Shown piece by piece: positions 1-8,850 of a stretch of 64,000 nt of DNA (positions are counted from its first letter, which is position 1; every line of letters starts with the position of its first letter). This DNA comes from Murimonas intestini. GTDB lineage: Bacteria > Bacillota > Clostridia > Lachnospirales > Lachnospiraceae. The position numbers and the translations under genes are program-made. The DNA lies in contig NZ_JANKBI010000002.1 of assembly GCF_024622195.1 (NCBI RefSeq), forward strand, positions 248,001 to 312,000. The letters run 5' to 3'. The notes under the pieces were generated by a model. That model was not told the DNA's origin and did no database searches. It saw only the letters and a list, made by a program, of their open reading frames with translations.

Positions 1-17
1 GACAGAGGATGTTTAGA

Positions 18-1868
18 ATGTGTGGAATTTGCGGTTTTGTTGGTAAAACACGTGACAGAGAAAATGTACTAAGTGACATGATGCAGGCGATCATACACAG
101 AGGACCAGATTCAGACGGTAAATATTGTACAGAGGATGCCTGCCTGGGGTTCCGGCGCCTCAGTATCATTGACTTAAATGAAGGTTCGCAGCCGATGTAT
201 AATGAAGAGGAAGACAAGGTGCTGGTGTTCAACGGCGAGATATATAATTATCAGAGCCTGCGGAGCGTTCTTTTGGAAAAGGGCCACAAGTTCCGGAATC
301 ATTCAGATTCTGAAGTTTTGCTGCATGGCTATGAAGAGTACAGAGAGAATCTGCTGGATAAACTGCGCGGCATGTTTGCCTTTGCTATCTGGGATGAGAA
401 GGAGCAGAGGCTCTTTGCCGCCAGGGATCCTTTCGGGATAAAGCCTTTTTATTATGCCCTGATTGACGGATGTTTTGTATTTGCTTCCGAGATAAAAAGC
501 ATCCTCAAGTTTCCAGGATATAAAAAGGAGCTTAACGAAGAGGCTCTGGAGCAGTATCTCTCTTTTCAGTACTCAGCCCTACCGGAAACCTTTTTTAAGG
601 GAATATACAAGCTTCTTCCGGGCAGCTATCTGACTTACGAGAACAGGAGACTGGAGATCCATACTTATTATGATCCTGTACTGACACCTGACAAGAGTCT
701 GAAGGAAGAGGAACTGATCAGGGCGACGGATGAGATCATGGGGGATTCTATAAAGCATCATATGATCAGTGATGTGGAAGTAGGCGCCTTTTTATCCAGC
801 GGTGTGGACTCAAGCCTGGTGGCAGCCAGGTGCGGCGCTAAGAAAACTTTCACAGTGGGATTTTTAGATGACAGCAGCAAATATAATGAGATACATTTTG
901 CCAAGGAAACGGCTAAAAAACTGAATCTGGAAAACACCAGCAAGGTAGTCTCCAAAGAAGAGTACTGGGATGCGGTTCCCAAGGTCATGTATTATCTGGA
1001 CGAGCCTTCAGGTGATGCGGCTGCGGTAGCATTGTACTTTGTAGCCCAGGAAGCAGCTAAACAGGTAAAGGTAGTGACATCAGGCGAAGGGGCGGACGAG
1101 CTGTTCGGCGGATACAATATATATCTGGAGCCTAAGGCTCTGAAATGGATATCATGGGTTCCAAGGCCGCTGCGCCGGGGAATTGGGAAAGTGGCGGAGA
1201 AGCTTCCTGCACATATGAAGGGGCGCAATTACCTGCTCAGAGGAAGTAAAGATGTGGAGGAGCGTTTTATTGGCAATGCCAATATCTTCTCAGAAAAGGA
1301 AAGAAAGAGTATCCTGAAAAATCCGGGCAAAGCAGTCTCGCCAGAAGAACTGCTGCGCAAGAAATATAAAAAGATGGAGCGCCAGAGGGATATCAACAAG
1401 ATGCAGTACATAGACCTTACATGCTGGATGCCGGGTGATATCCTGCAGAAGGCGGACAAGATGAGCATGGCGCATTCACTTGAGCTGCGTGTACCGTTTC
1501 TGGACAAAGAGGTCTTTGAAGTGGCCAGGAAGATTCCTACAAAGCTTAAGACAAAGCATTATACAACAAAGTATATCCTGCGTCAGGCTTCCTGGAAATA
1601 TCTTCCCAGGGAGACTGCTGATAAGAAAAAACTGGGATTTCCGGTTCCTATCAGAGTATGGCTAAAGGAAGAAGAGACATATAAGGAAGTAAAAGATACC
1701 TTTACGGGGGAAGCTGCGTCTAAATATTTTGAGACAGACAAGCTTGTGGGTCTTCTTGATGCCCACCGCAGAGGGGAAGCGGATAACAGCCGCAAGATCT
1801 GGACCGTATATGCATTCCTTGTATGGTACAGGATCTTTTTTGGCGAAAAGAGTGAGGCAGGGAAATAA
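18..1868 (+). CDS. asnB: Asparagine synthetase B (glutamine-hydrolysing)
   Basis: Cytosolic enzyme making asparagine from aspartate, ATP and glutamine. The ATG at 18 is preferred over the one at 9 because it places Cys at residue 2 (MCGICGF), the N-terminal nucleophile of class II glutamine amidotransferases, and a GAGG at 5-8 is well spaced for it. The N-terminal glutaminase domain covers about residues 2-200. The synthetase domain carries the pyrophosphate-binding SGVDSS motif near residues 261-266. At 616 residues it is full length for the family. It is followed by a strong two-way hairpin and convergent to the next gene. The promoter lies outside the window. Confidence 0.95.
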   Translation: MCGICGFVGKTRDRENVLSDMMQAIIHRGPDSDGKYCTEDACLGFRRLSIIDLNEGSQPMYNEEEDKVLVFNGEIYNYQSLRSVLLEKGHKFRNHSDSEVLLHGYEEYRENLLDKLRGMFAFAIWDEKEQRLFAARDPFGIKPFYYALIDGCFVFASEIKSILKFPGYKKELNEEALEQYLSFQYSALPETFFKGIYKLLPGSYLTYENRRLEIHTYYDPVLTPDKSLKEEELIRATDEIMGDSIKHHMISDVEVGAFLSSGVDSSLVAARCGAKKTFTVGFLDDSSKYNEIHFAKETAKKLNLENTSKVVSKEEYWDAVPKVMYYLDEPSGDAAAVALYFVAQEAAKQVKVVTSGEGADELFGGYNIYLEPKALKWISWVPRPLRRGIGKVAEKLPAHMKGRNYLLRGSKDVEERFIGNANIFSEKERKSILKNPGKAVSPEELLRKKYKKMERQRDINKMQYIDLTCWMPGDILQKADKMSMAHSLELRVPFLDKEVFEVARKIPTKLKTKHYTTKYILRQASWKYLPRETADKKKLGFPVPIRVWLKEEETYKEVKDTFTGEAASKYFETDKLVGLLDAHRRGEADNSRKIWTVYAFLVWYRIFFGEKSEAGK

Positions 1869-1884
1869 CCGGACTGGTTTATAA

Positions 1885-1926
1885 GATATCAGGGGGCCGT
1901 TGCATTTGCAATGGCCCCCTGATATC
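1885..1926. terminator. Bidirectional intrinsic terminator between asnB and the DUF6062 gene
   Basis: A near-perfect inverted repeat with arms GATATCAGGGGGCCGTTGC and GCAATGGCCCCCTGATATC around a 4-base loop. It lies between the asnB stop (1868) and the convergent DUF6062 stop (1928-1930), so it can serve both genes. There is no long T tract, but the stem is GC-rich and about 19 bp. Confidence 0.7.
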
Positions 1927-1927
1927 C

Positions 1928-2674
1928 TTATCTGTCAGCTGTGAAAGGAGCATCGGCGGGATAACCGCCTGCCGCTTTCTGCATACAGCGCTGGATGCTG
2001 TCTTTTGAATTCCCCCAGTCCTTGTCCTTGTTCCTGTAGTCATATTTTTCAGTAAACCAGGTGACCTCCTCTTCGAGACGTTTCATGTTTTCTTCCATCA
2101 GACTAAAAAGGATGGGATAAAATTCAGCCTTCTGCTTATCATTCAGCTTATTTTGTCCGCCTGCAGCCAGTTCTTTGAAATGGTGGAGGCAGAACCCCTT
2201 ACTCTTCTTAAAAAGTTCCAGAAATTCAGGGTTTTTCTTATAGAGTTCAAAGAAAGTGTCCAGATACCTGTCATAATTCTTCTCTATGTAATTACATACA
2301 TAGCAGCTGTGTTCCTTTTTCTCTATCCAGTCAGAAAGCGGGTTCTCAGACGCCTTGCTCTTTTTAAAGAGAGAAGTCTTTCCCGGAGAAAATGCTTTTA
2401 TCTGCTCCTTTAAGTCTTTGTTCAACTTCTTGAAATGAGTGCTCAGGATCAGCGCGCTGCCCAGCCTGTTTCCGTAGTCATACATCATTTTATAGTGATG
2501 ACGGCAGAAGCCTGTCTCATCTGTCTCCATCCGGATATCATCTTCCATATAGGCAGATCCCAGGATAAATGAAATAGCATGCTGTTCCAGTTCCCTCTCA
2601 ATAAAGCAGAAAGGGCATTCGTCATCCGCCTTGAAAGCATCCATCAAGGGGATTGTATAAAGTGATTCTTTCAT
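1928..2674 (-). CDS. DUF6062 family protein
   Basis: A 248-residue protein of unknown function. I recognise the DUF6062 pattern: two similar segments, each with a CxxC pair followed by a C-x-H-H motif (CPFC then CRHH; CYVC then CLHH), which looks like a duplicated metal-binding module. The start at 2674 (MKESLY) has GGAGG six bases upstream; extending further upstream would add an unconserved-looking stretch. No signal peptide or membrane segment is visible. It stands alone on the minus strand, convergent with asnB. What it binds or does cannot be read from the sequence. Confidence 0.75.
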   Translation of the reverse strand: MKESLYTIPLMDAFKADDECPFCFIERELEQHAISFILGSAYMEDDIRMETDETGFCRHHYKMMYDYGNRLGSALILSTHFKKLNKDLKEQIKAFSPGKTSLFKKSKASENPLSDWIEKKEHSCYVCNYIEKNYDRYLDTFFELYKKNPEFLELFKKSKGFCLHHFKELAAGGQNKLNDKQKAEFYPILFSLMEENMKRLEEEVTWFTEKYDYRNKDKDWGNSKDSIQRCMQKAAGGYPADAPFTADR

Positions 2675-2764
2675 ATTGAACCTCCAGATATTATTTACGC
2701 GTAAGTGTATGTCTAATACTATACAGATGTGCCGGCTGATTTGCAAGCAAAAGGTTGTAATAGT

Positions 2765-2927
2765 GTTACAGTTCAGCCGTCTGCTGTTCAGCAGCCGTCT
2801 GACCTATAACAACGCTTCGCGATGCACACAAAATGCTGTTTACAGCATTTTGGCGCTGCTGCTCTCGGGATTTTCGTGCATTTTGCACGAAAACACCTCG
2901 CGGAACAGTGGAAGGCTGAACTGTTAC
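2765..2927. repeat. MITE-like palindromic repeat, family A, copy 1 (163 bp)
   Basis: Begins GTTACAGTTCAGCC and ends GGCTGAACTGTTAC. It is flanked by GTAATAGT (2757-2764) and GTAATAGC (2928-2935), a probable 8-bp target duplication with one change. Inside are three hairpins: CTGCTG/CAGCAG, AAAATGCTG/CAGCATTTT and TTTTCGTGC/GCACGAAAA. It matches the copy at 39791 nearly base for base. It sits between the divergent DUF6062 and rluF-like genes and encodes no protein. Confidence 0.85.
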
Positions 2928-2949
2928 GTAATAGCAATAATACACTGGC

Positions 2950-2978
2950 TTGAATATTGGACAAAAAATGTGTATACT
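2950..2978 (+). promoter_or_regulatory. Sigma-A-type promoter for the rluF-like/ligA operon
   Basis: TTGAAT (2950-2955), a 17-base spacer and TATACT (2973-2978), about 30 bases before the ATG at 3011. It lies just outside the right target duplication of the repeat, so the insertion left it intact. Confidence 0.6.
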
Positions 2979-3010
2979 GGTAGAATGTCCATGAAAGGAA
3001 TGAAGAAGAG

Positions 3011-3835
3011 ATGAGAGGCCCAGAAGAAAGGGAATTTACGGACAGGGATATAAACGGGCCTGTCCGGCTGAATAAATATATAAGTGAGTGCGGAATCTGT
3101 TCGAGAAGAGAGGCAGACAGGCTGATCGGAGCAGGTGAGGTGACAGTGGACGGCAGCATTGCCGTGAGCGGAATGAAAGTGCTGCCGTGCCAGGAGGTAA
3201 AGGTAAAAGGAAAGCTGGCCGTCCGTGAGGAAGAGATGGTTATCCTGGCATTCCACAAACCGGCAGGGGTCGTGTGTACTACAGATAAGAGATGGGGGGA
3301 TGTGACTGCAGAGGAAGCAGTCGGCTACCACAAGCGTCTGTTTTATGTGGGAAGGCTGGATAAAGACTCGGAAGGCCTGCTCCTGATGACAAATGACGGT
3401 GAAATACTGAATAAAATTATGAGAGCTGGAAACTATCATGAGAAAGAGTATGAAGTTACAGTTGATAAACCCATAGATGGGAAGTTCCTGGAGGGGATGG
3501 AAAAAGGTGTCCCTATCCTGGATACGGTGACAAGGCCGTGCAGGGTCAGGAAGCTTGGAAAAAACAGATTCTCCATTATCCTGACACAGGGACTGAACCG
3601 GCAGATACGCAGGATGTGTGAATACTTTGGATACAGAGTTACGAGGCTGGTGCGCACTAGAGTGATGAACATCCGCCTGGAAGGATTAAAGAGCGGTGAA
3701 TACAGGGAGGTGACAGGCTCAGAGCTGAGCTGTCTGAAATCTATGCTGAAAGATTCCCGCAGCGGCCCGCCGTCAGGCAGGCCTGGCCAGAAAAGAAAAA
3801 TAATGCAAAAGACCGGAGGCAGAAATGGAAAATAA
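3011..3835 (+). CDS. 23S rRNA pseudouridine synthase, RluF-like (RsuA family)
   Basis: Isomerises a uridine in rRNA to pseudouridine. An S4 RNA-binding domain (about residues 18-80, RLNKYISECGICSRREAD) is followed by the RsuA-type catalytic domain with GRLDKDSEGLL; Asp117 in it is the expected catalytic aspartate. The later LNRQIRRMCEYFGY motif resembles RluF/RluB more than RsuA. RluF acts on 23S rRNA helix 74 in E. coli; that this protein shares the target is inference. Its last 11 bases overlap ligA, so the two are very likely co-transcribed and translationally coupled. The C-terminal 25 residues are basic and low in complexity. Confidence 0.85.
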   Translation: MRGPEEREFTDRDINGPVRLNKYISECGICSRREADRLIGAGEVTVDGSIAVSGMKVLPCQEVKVKGKLAVREEEMVILAFHKPAGVVCTTDKRWGDVTAEEAVGYHKRLFYVGRLDKDSEGLLLMTNDGEILNKIMRAGNYHEKEYEVTVDKPIDGKFLEGMEKGVPILDTVTRPCRVRKLGKNRFSIILTQGLNRQIRRMCEYFGYRVTRLVRTRVMNIRLEGLKSGEYREVTGSELSCLKSMLKDSRSGPPSGRPGQKRKIMQKTGGRNGK

Positions 3836-5780
3836 GCTTCAGAGAATGAAGGAGTTAGCAGGCCTGTTAAGCGAGGCTGCAAAGGCATATTATCAGGAAG
3901 ACAGAGAGATCATGAGCAATTATGAATACGATAAGCTCTATGACGAACTGCAGATGCTGGAGGAGGAGACAGGGACAGTACTGACAGGAAGCCCTACAAT
4001 GAAGGTTGGCTATGAGTCAGTTGATGAACTCCCCAAGGAACGCCATGAGAGGCCTATGCTGTCTCTTGACAAGACGAAGGATGTGGCTGTTTTAAAAGAA
4101 TTTGTTGACGGACAGAAGACACTGATATCCTGGAAACTGGACGGCCTTACCGTAGTACTGACATACAGGGGCGGAGAGCTTGCCAAGGCAGTTACAAGGG
4201 GAAACGGTGAGGTTGGAGAGGTCATCACAAATAATGCCCGGGTGTTCAGAAATATACCTCTTTCAATACCTTTTAAGGGTGAACTTGTCCTGAGAGGGGA
4301 GGCGGTCATTTCCTATTCTGATTTTAAGGAGATAAATGAAGAGATAGAGGATGTGGATGCTAAATACAAGAACCCCAGAAATCTCTGCAGCGGTTCTGTG
4401 AGGCAGCTGAATAATGAGATCACGGCAAAGAGAAAGGTACAGTTCTTTGCATTTTCTCTTGTGAGGGCAGAGGGCCAGGAATTTGAAAATTCCAGGGAAT
4501 GCCAGTTTGAGTGGCTTCGGAGGATGGGCTTTGATGTAGTGGAGTACAAAGTGGCTTCAGCGGAGAATCTGGAGGAAACTGTGGAGTGGTTTTCTGAGAG
4601 GATAGCAGAAAATGACATCCCCTCCGACGGCCTTGTGGCAGTTTATGATGATATAGCTTACGGACAGTCACTGGGAAGCACTGCCAAGTTTCCAAGGGAT
4701 TCCTTTGCCTTTAAGTGGGCGGATGAGATCAGGGATACCCATCTGCTGGAGATCGAATGGAGTCCGTCCAGGACAGGGCTGATCAATCCGGTGGCTATAT
4801 TTGAACCGGTAGAGCTGGAAGGGACGACGGTGAGCCGTGCCAGCGTCCATAATCTGAGCATTATGAAGGGGCTTGAACTGGGGCTGGGGGATACGGTGCA
4901 GGTCTACAAGGCTAATATGATCATTCCCCAGATAGCAGAAAACCTGACCCGCAGCAATAATATAGAGATTCCTGATAAATGTCCCGTATGCGGGCATGAG
5001 ACCCAGATCAAGAACCTTAACGGCGTGGAGACACTGTACTGTCCGAATGATTCCTGTCTGGCTAAGCAGCTCAAGCTGCTGACTTTATTCGTGAGCCGCA
5101 ATGCAATGAATATTGATGGCCTTTCAGAGGCCACGCTGGAAAAATTTATTGCCAGGGGCTACATCCGGGAATTTGCTGATATCTTCAAGATAGGCAGATA
5201 CCGGGAAGAGATCATGGAGATGGAGGGATTTGGGGAGAAATCCTACAGCAACCTGGCTGAGAGCATTGAGCGTGCCAGGATGACAACTTTGCCCAGGCTG
5301 ATCTACGGTCTGGGGATCTCCAATATCGGCGTGGCGAATGCAAAGATGATATGCAGGGCATTTGACTATGACCTGGAGAAGATCAGGAATTCAAGCCCCG
5401 AAGAGCTTTCTGAGATAGACGGGATCGGGGAAGTGATCGGCAGGGCATTTTCTGATTATTTTAAAGATGAGGAGAACAGCCTGCATCTGGATCACCTCCT
5501 GGCTGAACTGGAGATTGAGAAGCCTGAGTCAGAAGAGGGGGAGCAGGTGCTGCAGGGACTGAATTTCGTAATTACAGGCAGCGTGGAGCATTTTGCAAAC
5601 AGGGATGAGGCGAAAGCTCTTATTGAAGAAAAAGGGGGAAAAGTCACAGGCAGCGTAACGTCAAAAACGAATTATCTGATCAATAATGATGCGGCGTCTA
5701 ATTCATCAAAGAACAGGAAAGCAAAGGAACTGGGGATTCCTATCATTTCTGAAGAAGAATTTCTGCAGATGATAAGATAA
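3825..5780 (+). CDS. ligA: NAD-dependent DNA ligase
   Basis: Seals nicks in DNA using NAD+, essential for replication and repair. Adenylation domain: Lys104 lies in the KLDG motif (KxDG) and accepts AMP. It is followed by the OB fold, a four-cysteine zinc finger (Cys386, 389, 406, 411), helix-hairpin-helix repeats (about residues 430-560) and a C-terminal BRCT domain (about 571-651). The 651-residue length is normal. GGAGG eight bases before the ATG supports the start, which overlaps the upstream gene by 11 bases. All key motifs are intact. Confidence 0.97.
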   Translation: MENKLQRMKELAGLLSEAAKAYYQEDREIMSNYEYDKLYDELQMLEEETGTVLTGSPTMKVGYESVDELPKERHERPMLSLDKTKDVAVLKEFVDGQKTLISWKLDGLTVVLTYRGGELAKAVTRGNGEVGEVITNNARVFRNIPLSIPFKGELVLRGEAVISYSDFKEINEEIEDVDAKYKNPRNLCSGSVRQLNNEITAKRKVQFFAFSLVRAEGQEFENSRECQFEWLRRMGFDVVEYKVASAENLEETVEWFSERIAENDIPSDGLVAVYDDIAYGQSLGSTAKFPRDSFAFKWADEIRDTHLLEIEWSPSRTGLINPVAIFEPVELEGTTVSRASVHNLSIMKGLELGLGDTVQVYKANMIIPQIAENLTRSNNIEIPDKCPVCGHETQIKNLNGVETLYCPNDSCLAKQLKLLTLFVSRNAMNIDGLSEATLEKFIARGYIREFADIFKIGRYREEIMEMEGFGEKSYSNLAESIERARMTTLPRLIYGLGISNIGVANAKMICRAFDYDLEKIRNSSPEELSEIDGIGEVIGRAFSDYFKDEENSLHLDHLLAELEIEKPESEEGEQVLQGLNFVITGSVEHFANRDEAKALIEEKGGKVTGSVTSKTNYLINNDAASNSSKNRKAKELGIPIISEEEFLQMIR

Positions 5781-5782
5781 CC

Positions 5783-5812
5783 GAGCTATTCATCAGGTCT
5801 GTGCATTTACAA
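5783..5812. repeat. Decayed fragment of repeat family B
   Basis: The stretch after ligA contains AGCTATTCATCAGGTCTGTG, which resembles one end of the family B repeat (GTAACTATTCAGCAGGTCTG at 46411). Only about 30 bases are recognisable and there is no matching second end, so this is a weak call. The rest of the 121-base gap holds a GC-rich hairpin near 5847-5869 without a T tract. Confidence 0.3.
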
Positions 5813-5901
5813 GACAGCATATATCGGAAACCGCCCAGGTCAGGTGAGCGGGTCTGGCTTTGGCCCGCTGTCCGCGGGAATATAGGATAAGAGGAATCAG
5901 G

Positions 5902-7488
5902 ATGAGTGAAAAGATAAAGATAAATAAGCAGGCTACCATAGAAAAAGGGAAAAAAGGCTTTTTTGGCCTTGTATACGGGAGAACGGCTGTAGTAGTCCTT
6001 CTGCTGGTATTGCAGGTGATCATACTCATGGCAGGCTTTTTCTGGCTGGGTGAGTACATGTACTATATATACGGAGGAGTTACAGCCCTGGCTGTGCTTC
6101 TTGTATTGTTCATTATAAATAAACGGGAAAATCCTGCATTTAAGCTGGTATGGATCATTCTCATACTGCTGGTGCCGGTATTCGGAGCCATGCTCTATCT
6201 CTTCGTAGAGCTTCAGATAGGGACGAAGTGGATGAATGCCAGGATACAGAAGCTCCACCAGCAGATGAGAAGATATACGGTCCAGGACCAGGTGGTAGCG
6301 CAGAATCTGGAGAGAGAGAATCAGCAGGTGGCACATCTGGCGAACTATATTAACCGATTTGGGGGGTATCCGGCTTACCAGAATACTTCGGCTAAGTTCT
6401 TTCCGATTGGGGAGGATAAATTCAAGGAGATGGTGATACAGCTGGAAAAGGCTGAGAAATTTATTTTCCTGGAGTACTTCATTATCCACGAGGGTTATAT
6501 GTTAAATACAGTGGTGGATATATTGAAAAAGAAGGTTAAGCAGGGAGTGGAAGTGAGATTTATGTACGATGGGATGTGCAGTCTCGCCCTCATGCCCTAC
6601 AGATATCCGGAGGAGCTGGAAAAGTACGGGATACAGTGCAGGATGTTTTCACCTGTGAAGCCGGCGCTGTCCACCCACCAGAACAACAGGGACCACAGAA
6701 AAGTTCTTGTAATAGACGGGCGTGTGGCATTTACAGGAGGCGTTAACCTGGCAGATGAGTATATTAACCAGAAAGTCAGGTTCGGCCACTGGAAGGATAC
6801 AGCTATCATGATCGAGGGAGACGCAGTGCGCAGCTTCACGCTCATGTTCCTGGAAATGTGGAATCTGGATAAATATAAAGTGATAGAGGATTATGATAAA
6901 TATCTGAGTGTGAATTTTCAGAAGACCCCTGATGCGGGGGACGGCTTTGTGATCCCTTACGGTGATAATCCTCTGGACAGAGAGCCTGTGGGTGAGCTTG
7001 TCTATATGGATATCCTGAATACGGCCAACAGGTATGTACATATCATGACGCCGTACCTGGTGCTGGACAATGAGATGATGACGGCCCTGACATACGCCGC
7101 CAAGCGGGGTGTGGAGATCATTATCATTATGCCTCACATTCCGGATAAATGGTATGCGTTTGTCCTGGCCAAGACTTACTATAATGAACTTCTGGATGCA
7201 GGTGTCCATATCTACGAATATACACCGGGCTTTGTACATGCCAAGGGCTTTATATCTGATGATGTGAAGGCTGTGGTTGGAACTATTAATCTGGATTTCA
7301 GGAGCCTGTACCTGCATTTTGAGGATGCGGTATATATGTATAAAAATTCCGCTGTGGCTGATGTGGAAAGAGATTTCCAGGAGACACTCAAAAAGTGCCA
7401 GAAGATAACACAGGAGGATTATAAGAAGCAGAAGCTGTTCAATAAGCTGGCGGGAAGGGTGCTGAGACTTTTGGCGCCGCTGATGTAG
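5902..7488 (+). CDS. cls: Cardiolipin synthase (phospholipase D type)
   Basis: Membrane enzyme joining two phosphatidylglycerol molecules into cardiolipin and glycerol. Two transmembrane segments near residues 20-90 precede two HKD phospholipase D motifs: His265/Lys267 in DHRKVLVID and His446/Lys448 in VHAKGFISDD. The length of 528 residues is typical. The ATG at 5902 has GAGG eight bases upstream; a TTG at 5860 is in frame but lacks a good ribosome binding site. It is 121 bases after ligA and followed by a two-way terminator. Confidence 0.93.
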   Translation: MSEKIKINKQATIEKGKKGFFGLVYGRTAVVVLLLVLQVIILMAGFFWLGEYMYYIYGGVTALAVLLVLFIINKRENPAFKLVWIILILLVPVFGAMLYLFVELQIGTKWMNARIQKLHQQMRRYTVQDQVVAQNLERENQQVAHLANYINRFGGYPAYQNTSAKFFPIGEDKFKEMVIQLEKAEKFIFLEYFIIHEGYMLNTVVDILKKKVKQGVEVRFMYDGMCSLALMPYRYPEELEKYGIQCRMFSPVKPALSTHQNNRDHRKVLVIDGRVAFTGGVNLADEYINQKVRFGHWKDTAIMIEGDAVRSFTLMFLEMWNLDKYKVIEDYDKYLSVNFQKTPDAGDGFVIPYGDNPLDREPVGELVYMDILNTANRYVHIMTPYLVLDNEMMTALTYAAKRGVEIIIIMPHIPDKWYAFVLAKTYYNELLDAGVHIYEYTPGFVHAKGFISDDVKAVVGTINLDFRSLYLHFEDAVYMYKNSAVADVERDFQETLKKCQKITQEDYKKQKLFNKLAGRVLRLLAPLM

Positions 7489-7492
7489 AAAG

Positions 7493-7537
7493 AAAAATGA
7501 CGGAAAAGCCATGAAAACAGGCATTTCCGTCATTTTT
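7493..7537. terminator. Bidirectional intrinsic terminator between cls and metA
   Basis: Arms AAAAATGACGGAAAAGCC and GGCATTTCCGTCATTTTT pair with one mismatch around a short loop. A-rich and T-rich flanks on both sides make it a terminator in either direction, which suits its place between convergent cls and metA. Confidence 0.85.
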
Positions 7538-7545
7538 GTAATTAT

Positions 7546-8493
7546 TCAGCCTTCAGATGATTTCTTAGTATTAAAGTCAGGCGTCCCGTGGAGATCATAG
7601 GGGGTAGTCTGATATACGTAATAATTCAGCCAGTTGGTGTAGAGATTGTTGGCGTGGGAACGCCATAAGAGCAGGGGCTTATTTTCAGGATCATTATCCG
7701 CATAATAATTTTTAGGCAGCTGGATATCCAGCCCTTTTCCCTTATCTCTCTTATATTCTCCGTCCAGTGTGACCCTGTCGTATTCCGGATGGCCCATCAC
7801 GAATATCCTGCGGCCTTCATTTGCCATGCCCAGGAAGAAGCCTGCTTCCTCCGATTCTGCAAGGATAGTGATATTGCTGCATGCGCGGATATCTTCGATA
7901 GGTACTTCAGTATGTCTGGAATGGGGGGCCAGAAACATATCATCAAACCCTCTGACAAGGGGGATTTTCCTGTTGAGGACCTTATGCCAGAACAGGCCGA
8001 ACATCTTGTGGTCCAGAGGTTTCTTCTGAAGGCCGTAGTGGTAATAAAGGCCTGCCTGGGCCGCCCAGCACAGATAAATAGTAGAAGTGACATTCCGGTC
8101 ACTCCATTCCATCACCTTTGTCAGCTCATTCCAGTAATCCACATCTTCAAATTCCATATTTTCAACAGGAGCCCCGGTGATGATCATACCATCGAATTTA
8201 AGGTCTTTCACCTGGTCGAATTCAATGTAAAATTTATTCAGATGGCTGGTGGAGGTATTTTTAGACTCATGAGTGCTCATAGTCATAAAAGTAACATCCA
8301 CTTGGAGAGGAGTGTTGGAGAGGGAACGAAGCAGCTGCAGTTCTGTCTCCTCCTTGAGCGGCATCAGGTTCAGTATCAGTATCTGGATAGGACGTATATC
8401 CTGGTGAACAGCCCTGTTTTCATCCATTACAAATATATTCTCACGTTCCAGTATTTCTTTTGCTGGCAAATCACTTTGTACTCTAATCGGCAT
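7546..8493 (-). CDS. metA: Homoserine O-acetyltransferase, MetA type
   Basis: Acylates homoserine in the first committed step of methionine synthesis. The ATG at 8493 gives MPIRVQSDLPA, the usual MetA N terminus, with AAGGGG eight bases upstream; an in-frame GTG at 8502 is less likely. The catalytic Cys142 sits in LCWAAQAG. Residue 111 is Glu in GAPVE. In this family Glu at 111 is associated with acetyl-CoA use and Gly with succinyl-CoA, so I favour acetyltransferase activity despite the historical name. It has 315 residues. I saw no SAM riboswitch or T-box upstream. Confidence 0.92.
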   Translation of the reverse strand: MPIRVQSDLPAKEILERENIFVMDENRAVHQDIRPIQILILNLMPLKEETELQLLRSLSNTPLQVDVTFMTMSTHESKNTSTSHLNKFYIEFDQVKDLKFDGMIITGAPVENMEFEDVDYWNELTKVMEWSDRNVTSTIYLCWAAQAGLYYHYGLQKKPLDHKMFGLFWHKVLNRKIPLVRGFDDMFLAPHSRHTEVPIEDIRACSNITILAESEEAGFFLGMANEGRRIFVMGHPEYDRVTLDGEYKRDKGKGLDIQLPKNYYADNDPENKPLLLWRSHANNLYTNWLNYYVYQTTPYDLHGTPDFNTKKSSEG

Positions 8494-8522
8494 TATTTTC
8501 ACCCCTTAATAAATATAGAGAT

Positions 8523-8552
8523 AGTATAACACATGATTGGGTTTTCATGGAA
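8523..8552 (-). promoter_or_regulatory. Possible metA promoter
   Basis: On the minus strand TTCCAT (8547-8552) and TATACT (8523-8528) are separated by 18 bases, about 30 bases upstream of the metA start. The -35 match is poor; the call rests on the -10 box. Confidence 0.35.
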
Positions 8553-8611
8553 GTATAAAATAATAGTACAAGTGTGCGCGGACGGGCGACAGCTGAATAG
8601 ATACAAATAAT

Positions 8612-8743
8612 GTAACTGTTCAGTACCTTCACAGTTACATGCAAAAATCCATTTGTAATCGCCTCCGGCGATGGGATTTTTTCACCCTTGAATCATTTTC
8701 TTACGGTCTGTGCAGTAAATGCACAGACCTGCTGAATAGTTAC
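8612..8743. repeat. MITE-like palindromic repeat, family B, full copy (132 bp)
   Basis: Starts GTAACTGTTCAG and ends CTGAATAGTTAC. It is flanked on both sides by a perfect 8-bp direct repeat, CAAATAAT (8604-8611 and 8744-8751), the mark of a transposition event. Inside are three stems: GTAACTGT/ACAGTTAC, AAAAATCC/GGATTTTT enclosing ATCGCC/GGCGAT, and GGTCTGTGCA/TGCACAGACC. It lies between the divergent metA and GH35 genes. No coding capacity was seen. Confidence 0.85.
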
Positions 8744-8773
8744 CAAATAATTTACATATTTCTCTGTGTATTC

Positions 8774-8804
8774 TTCATGGTATTATCAGGAATATTTTTA
8801 TAAT
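8774..8804 (+). promoter_or_regulatory. Possible promoter of the GH35-GH29 operon
   Basis: A perfect TATAAT at 8799-8804 lies 46 bases before the GH35 start. The best -35 candidate, TTCATG at 8774-8779, is 19 bases away, longer than ideal. Confidence 0.35.
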
Positions 8805-8850
8805 ATTATGACAGGCAGCAGAAAAAGGCAGATGTAAGGAGAATAAAAGA

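Noticed and set aside
2676..3014. An open frame of 112 codons across the repeat at 2765
   Set aside because: Most of its length is the family A repeat. The same peptide stretch (SGFSCILHENTSRNSGRLNC) is read from the repeat at 39791, so it is a by-product of the repeat and not a gene.
5847..5869. GC-rich hairpin before cls as a terminator for ligA
   Set aside because: No T tract follows, and it lies close to the cls start; it may be a leader hairpin but the evidence is too thin.
6649..7533. A 294-codon minus-strand frame opposite cls
   Set aside because: Covers the HKD-containing end of cls in antisense and extends through the terminator; not a plausible gene.
8494..8611. A SAM riboswitch or T-box before metA
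   Set aside because: The leader on the minus strand is short and lacks the conserved SAM-I core and T-box motifs.
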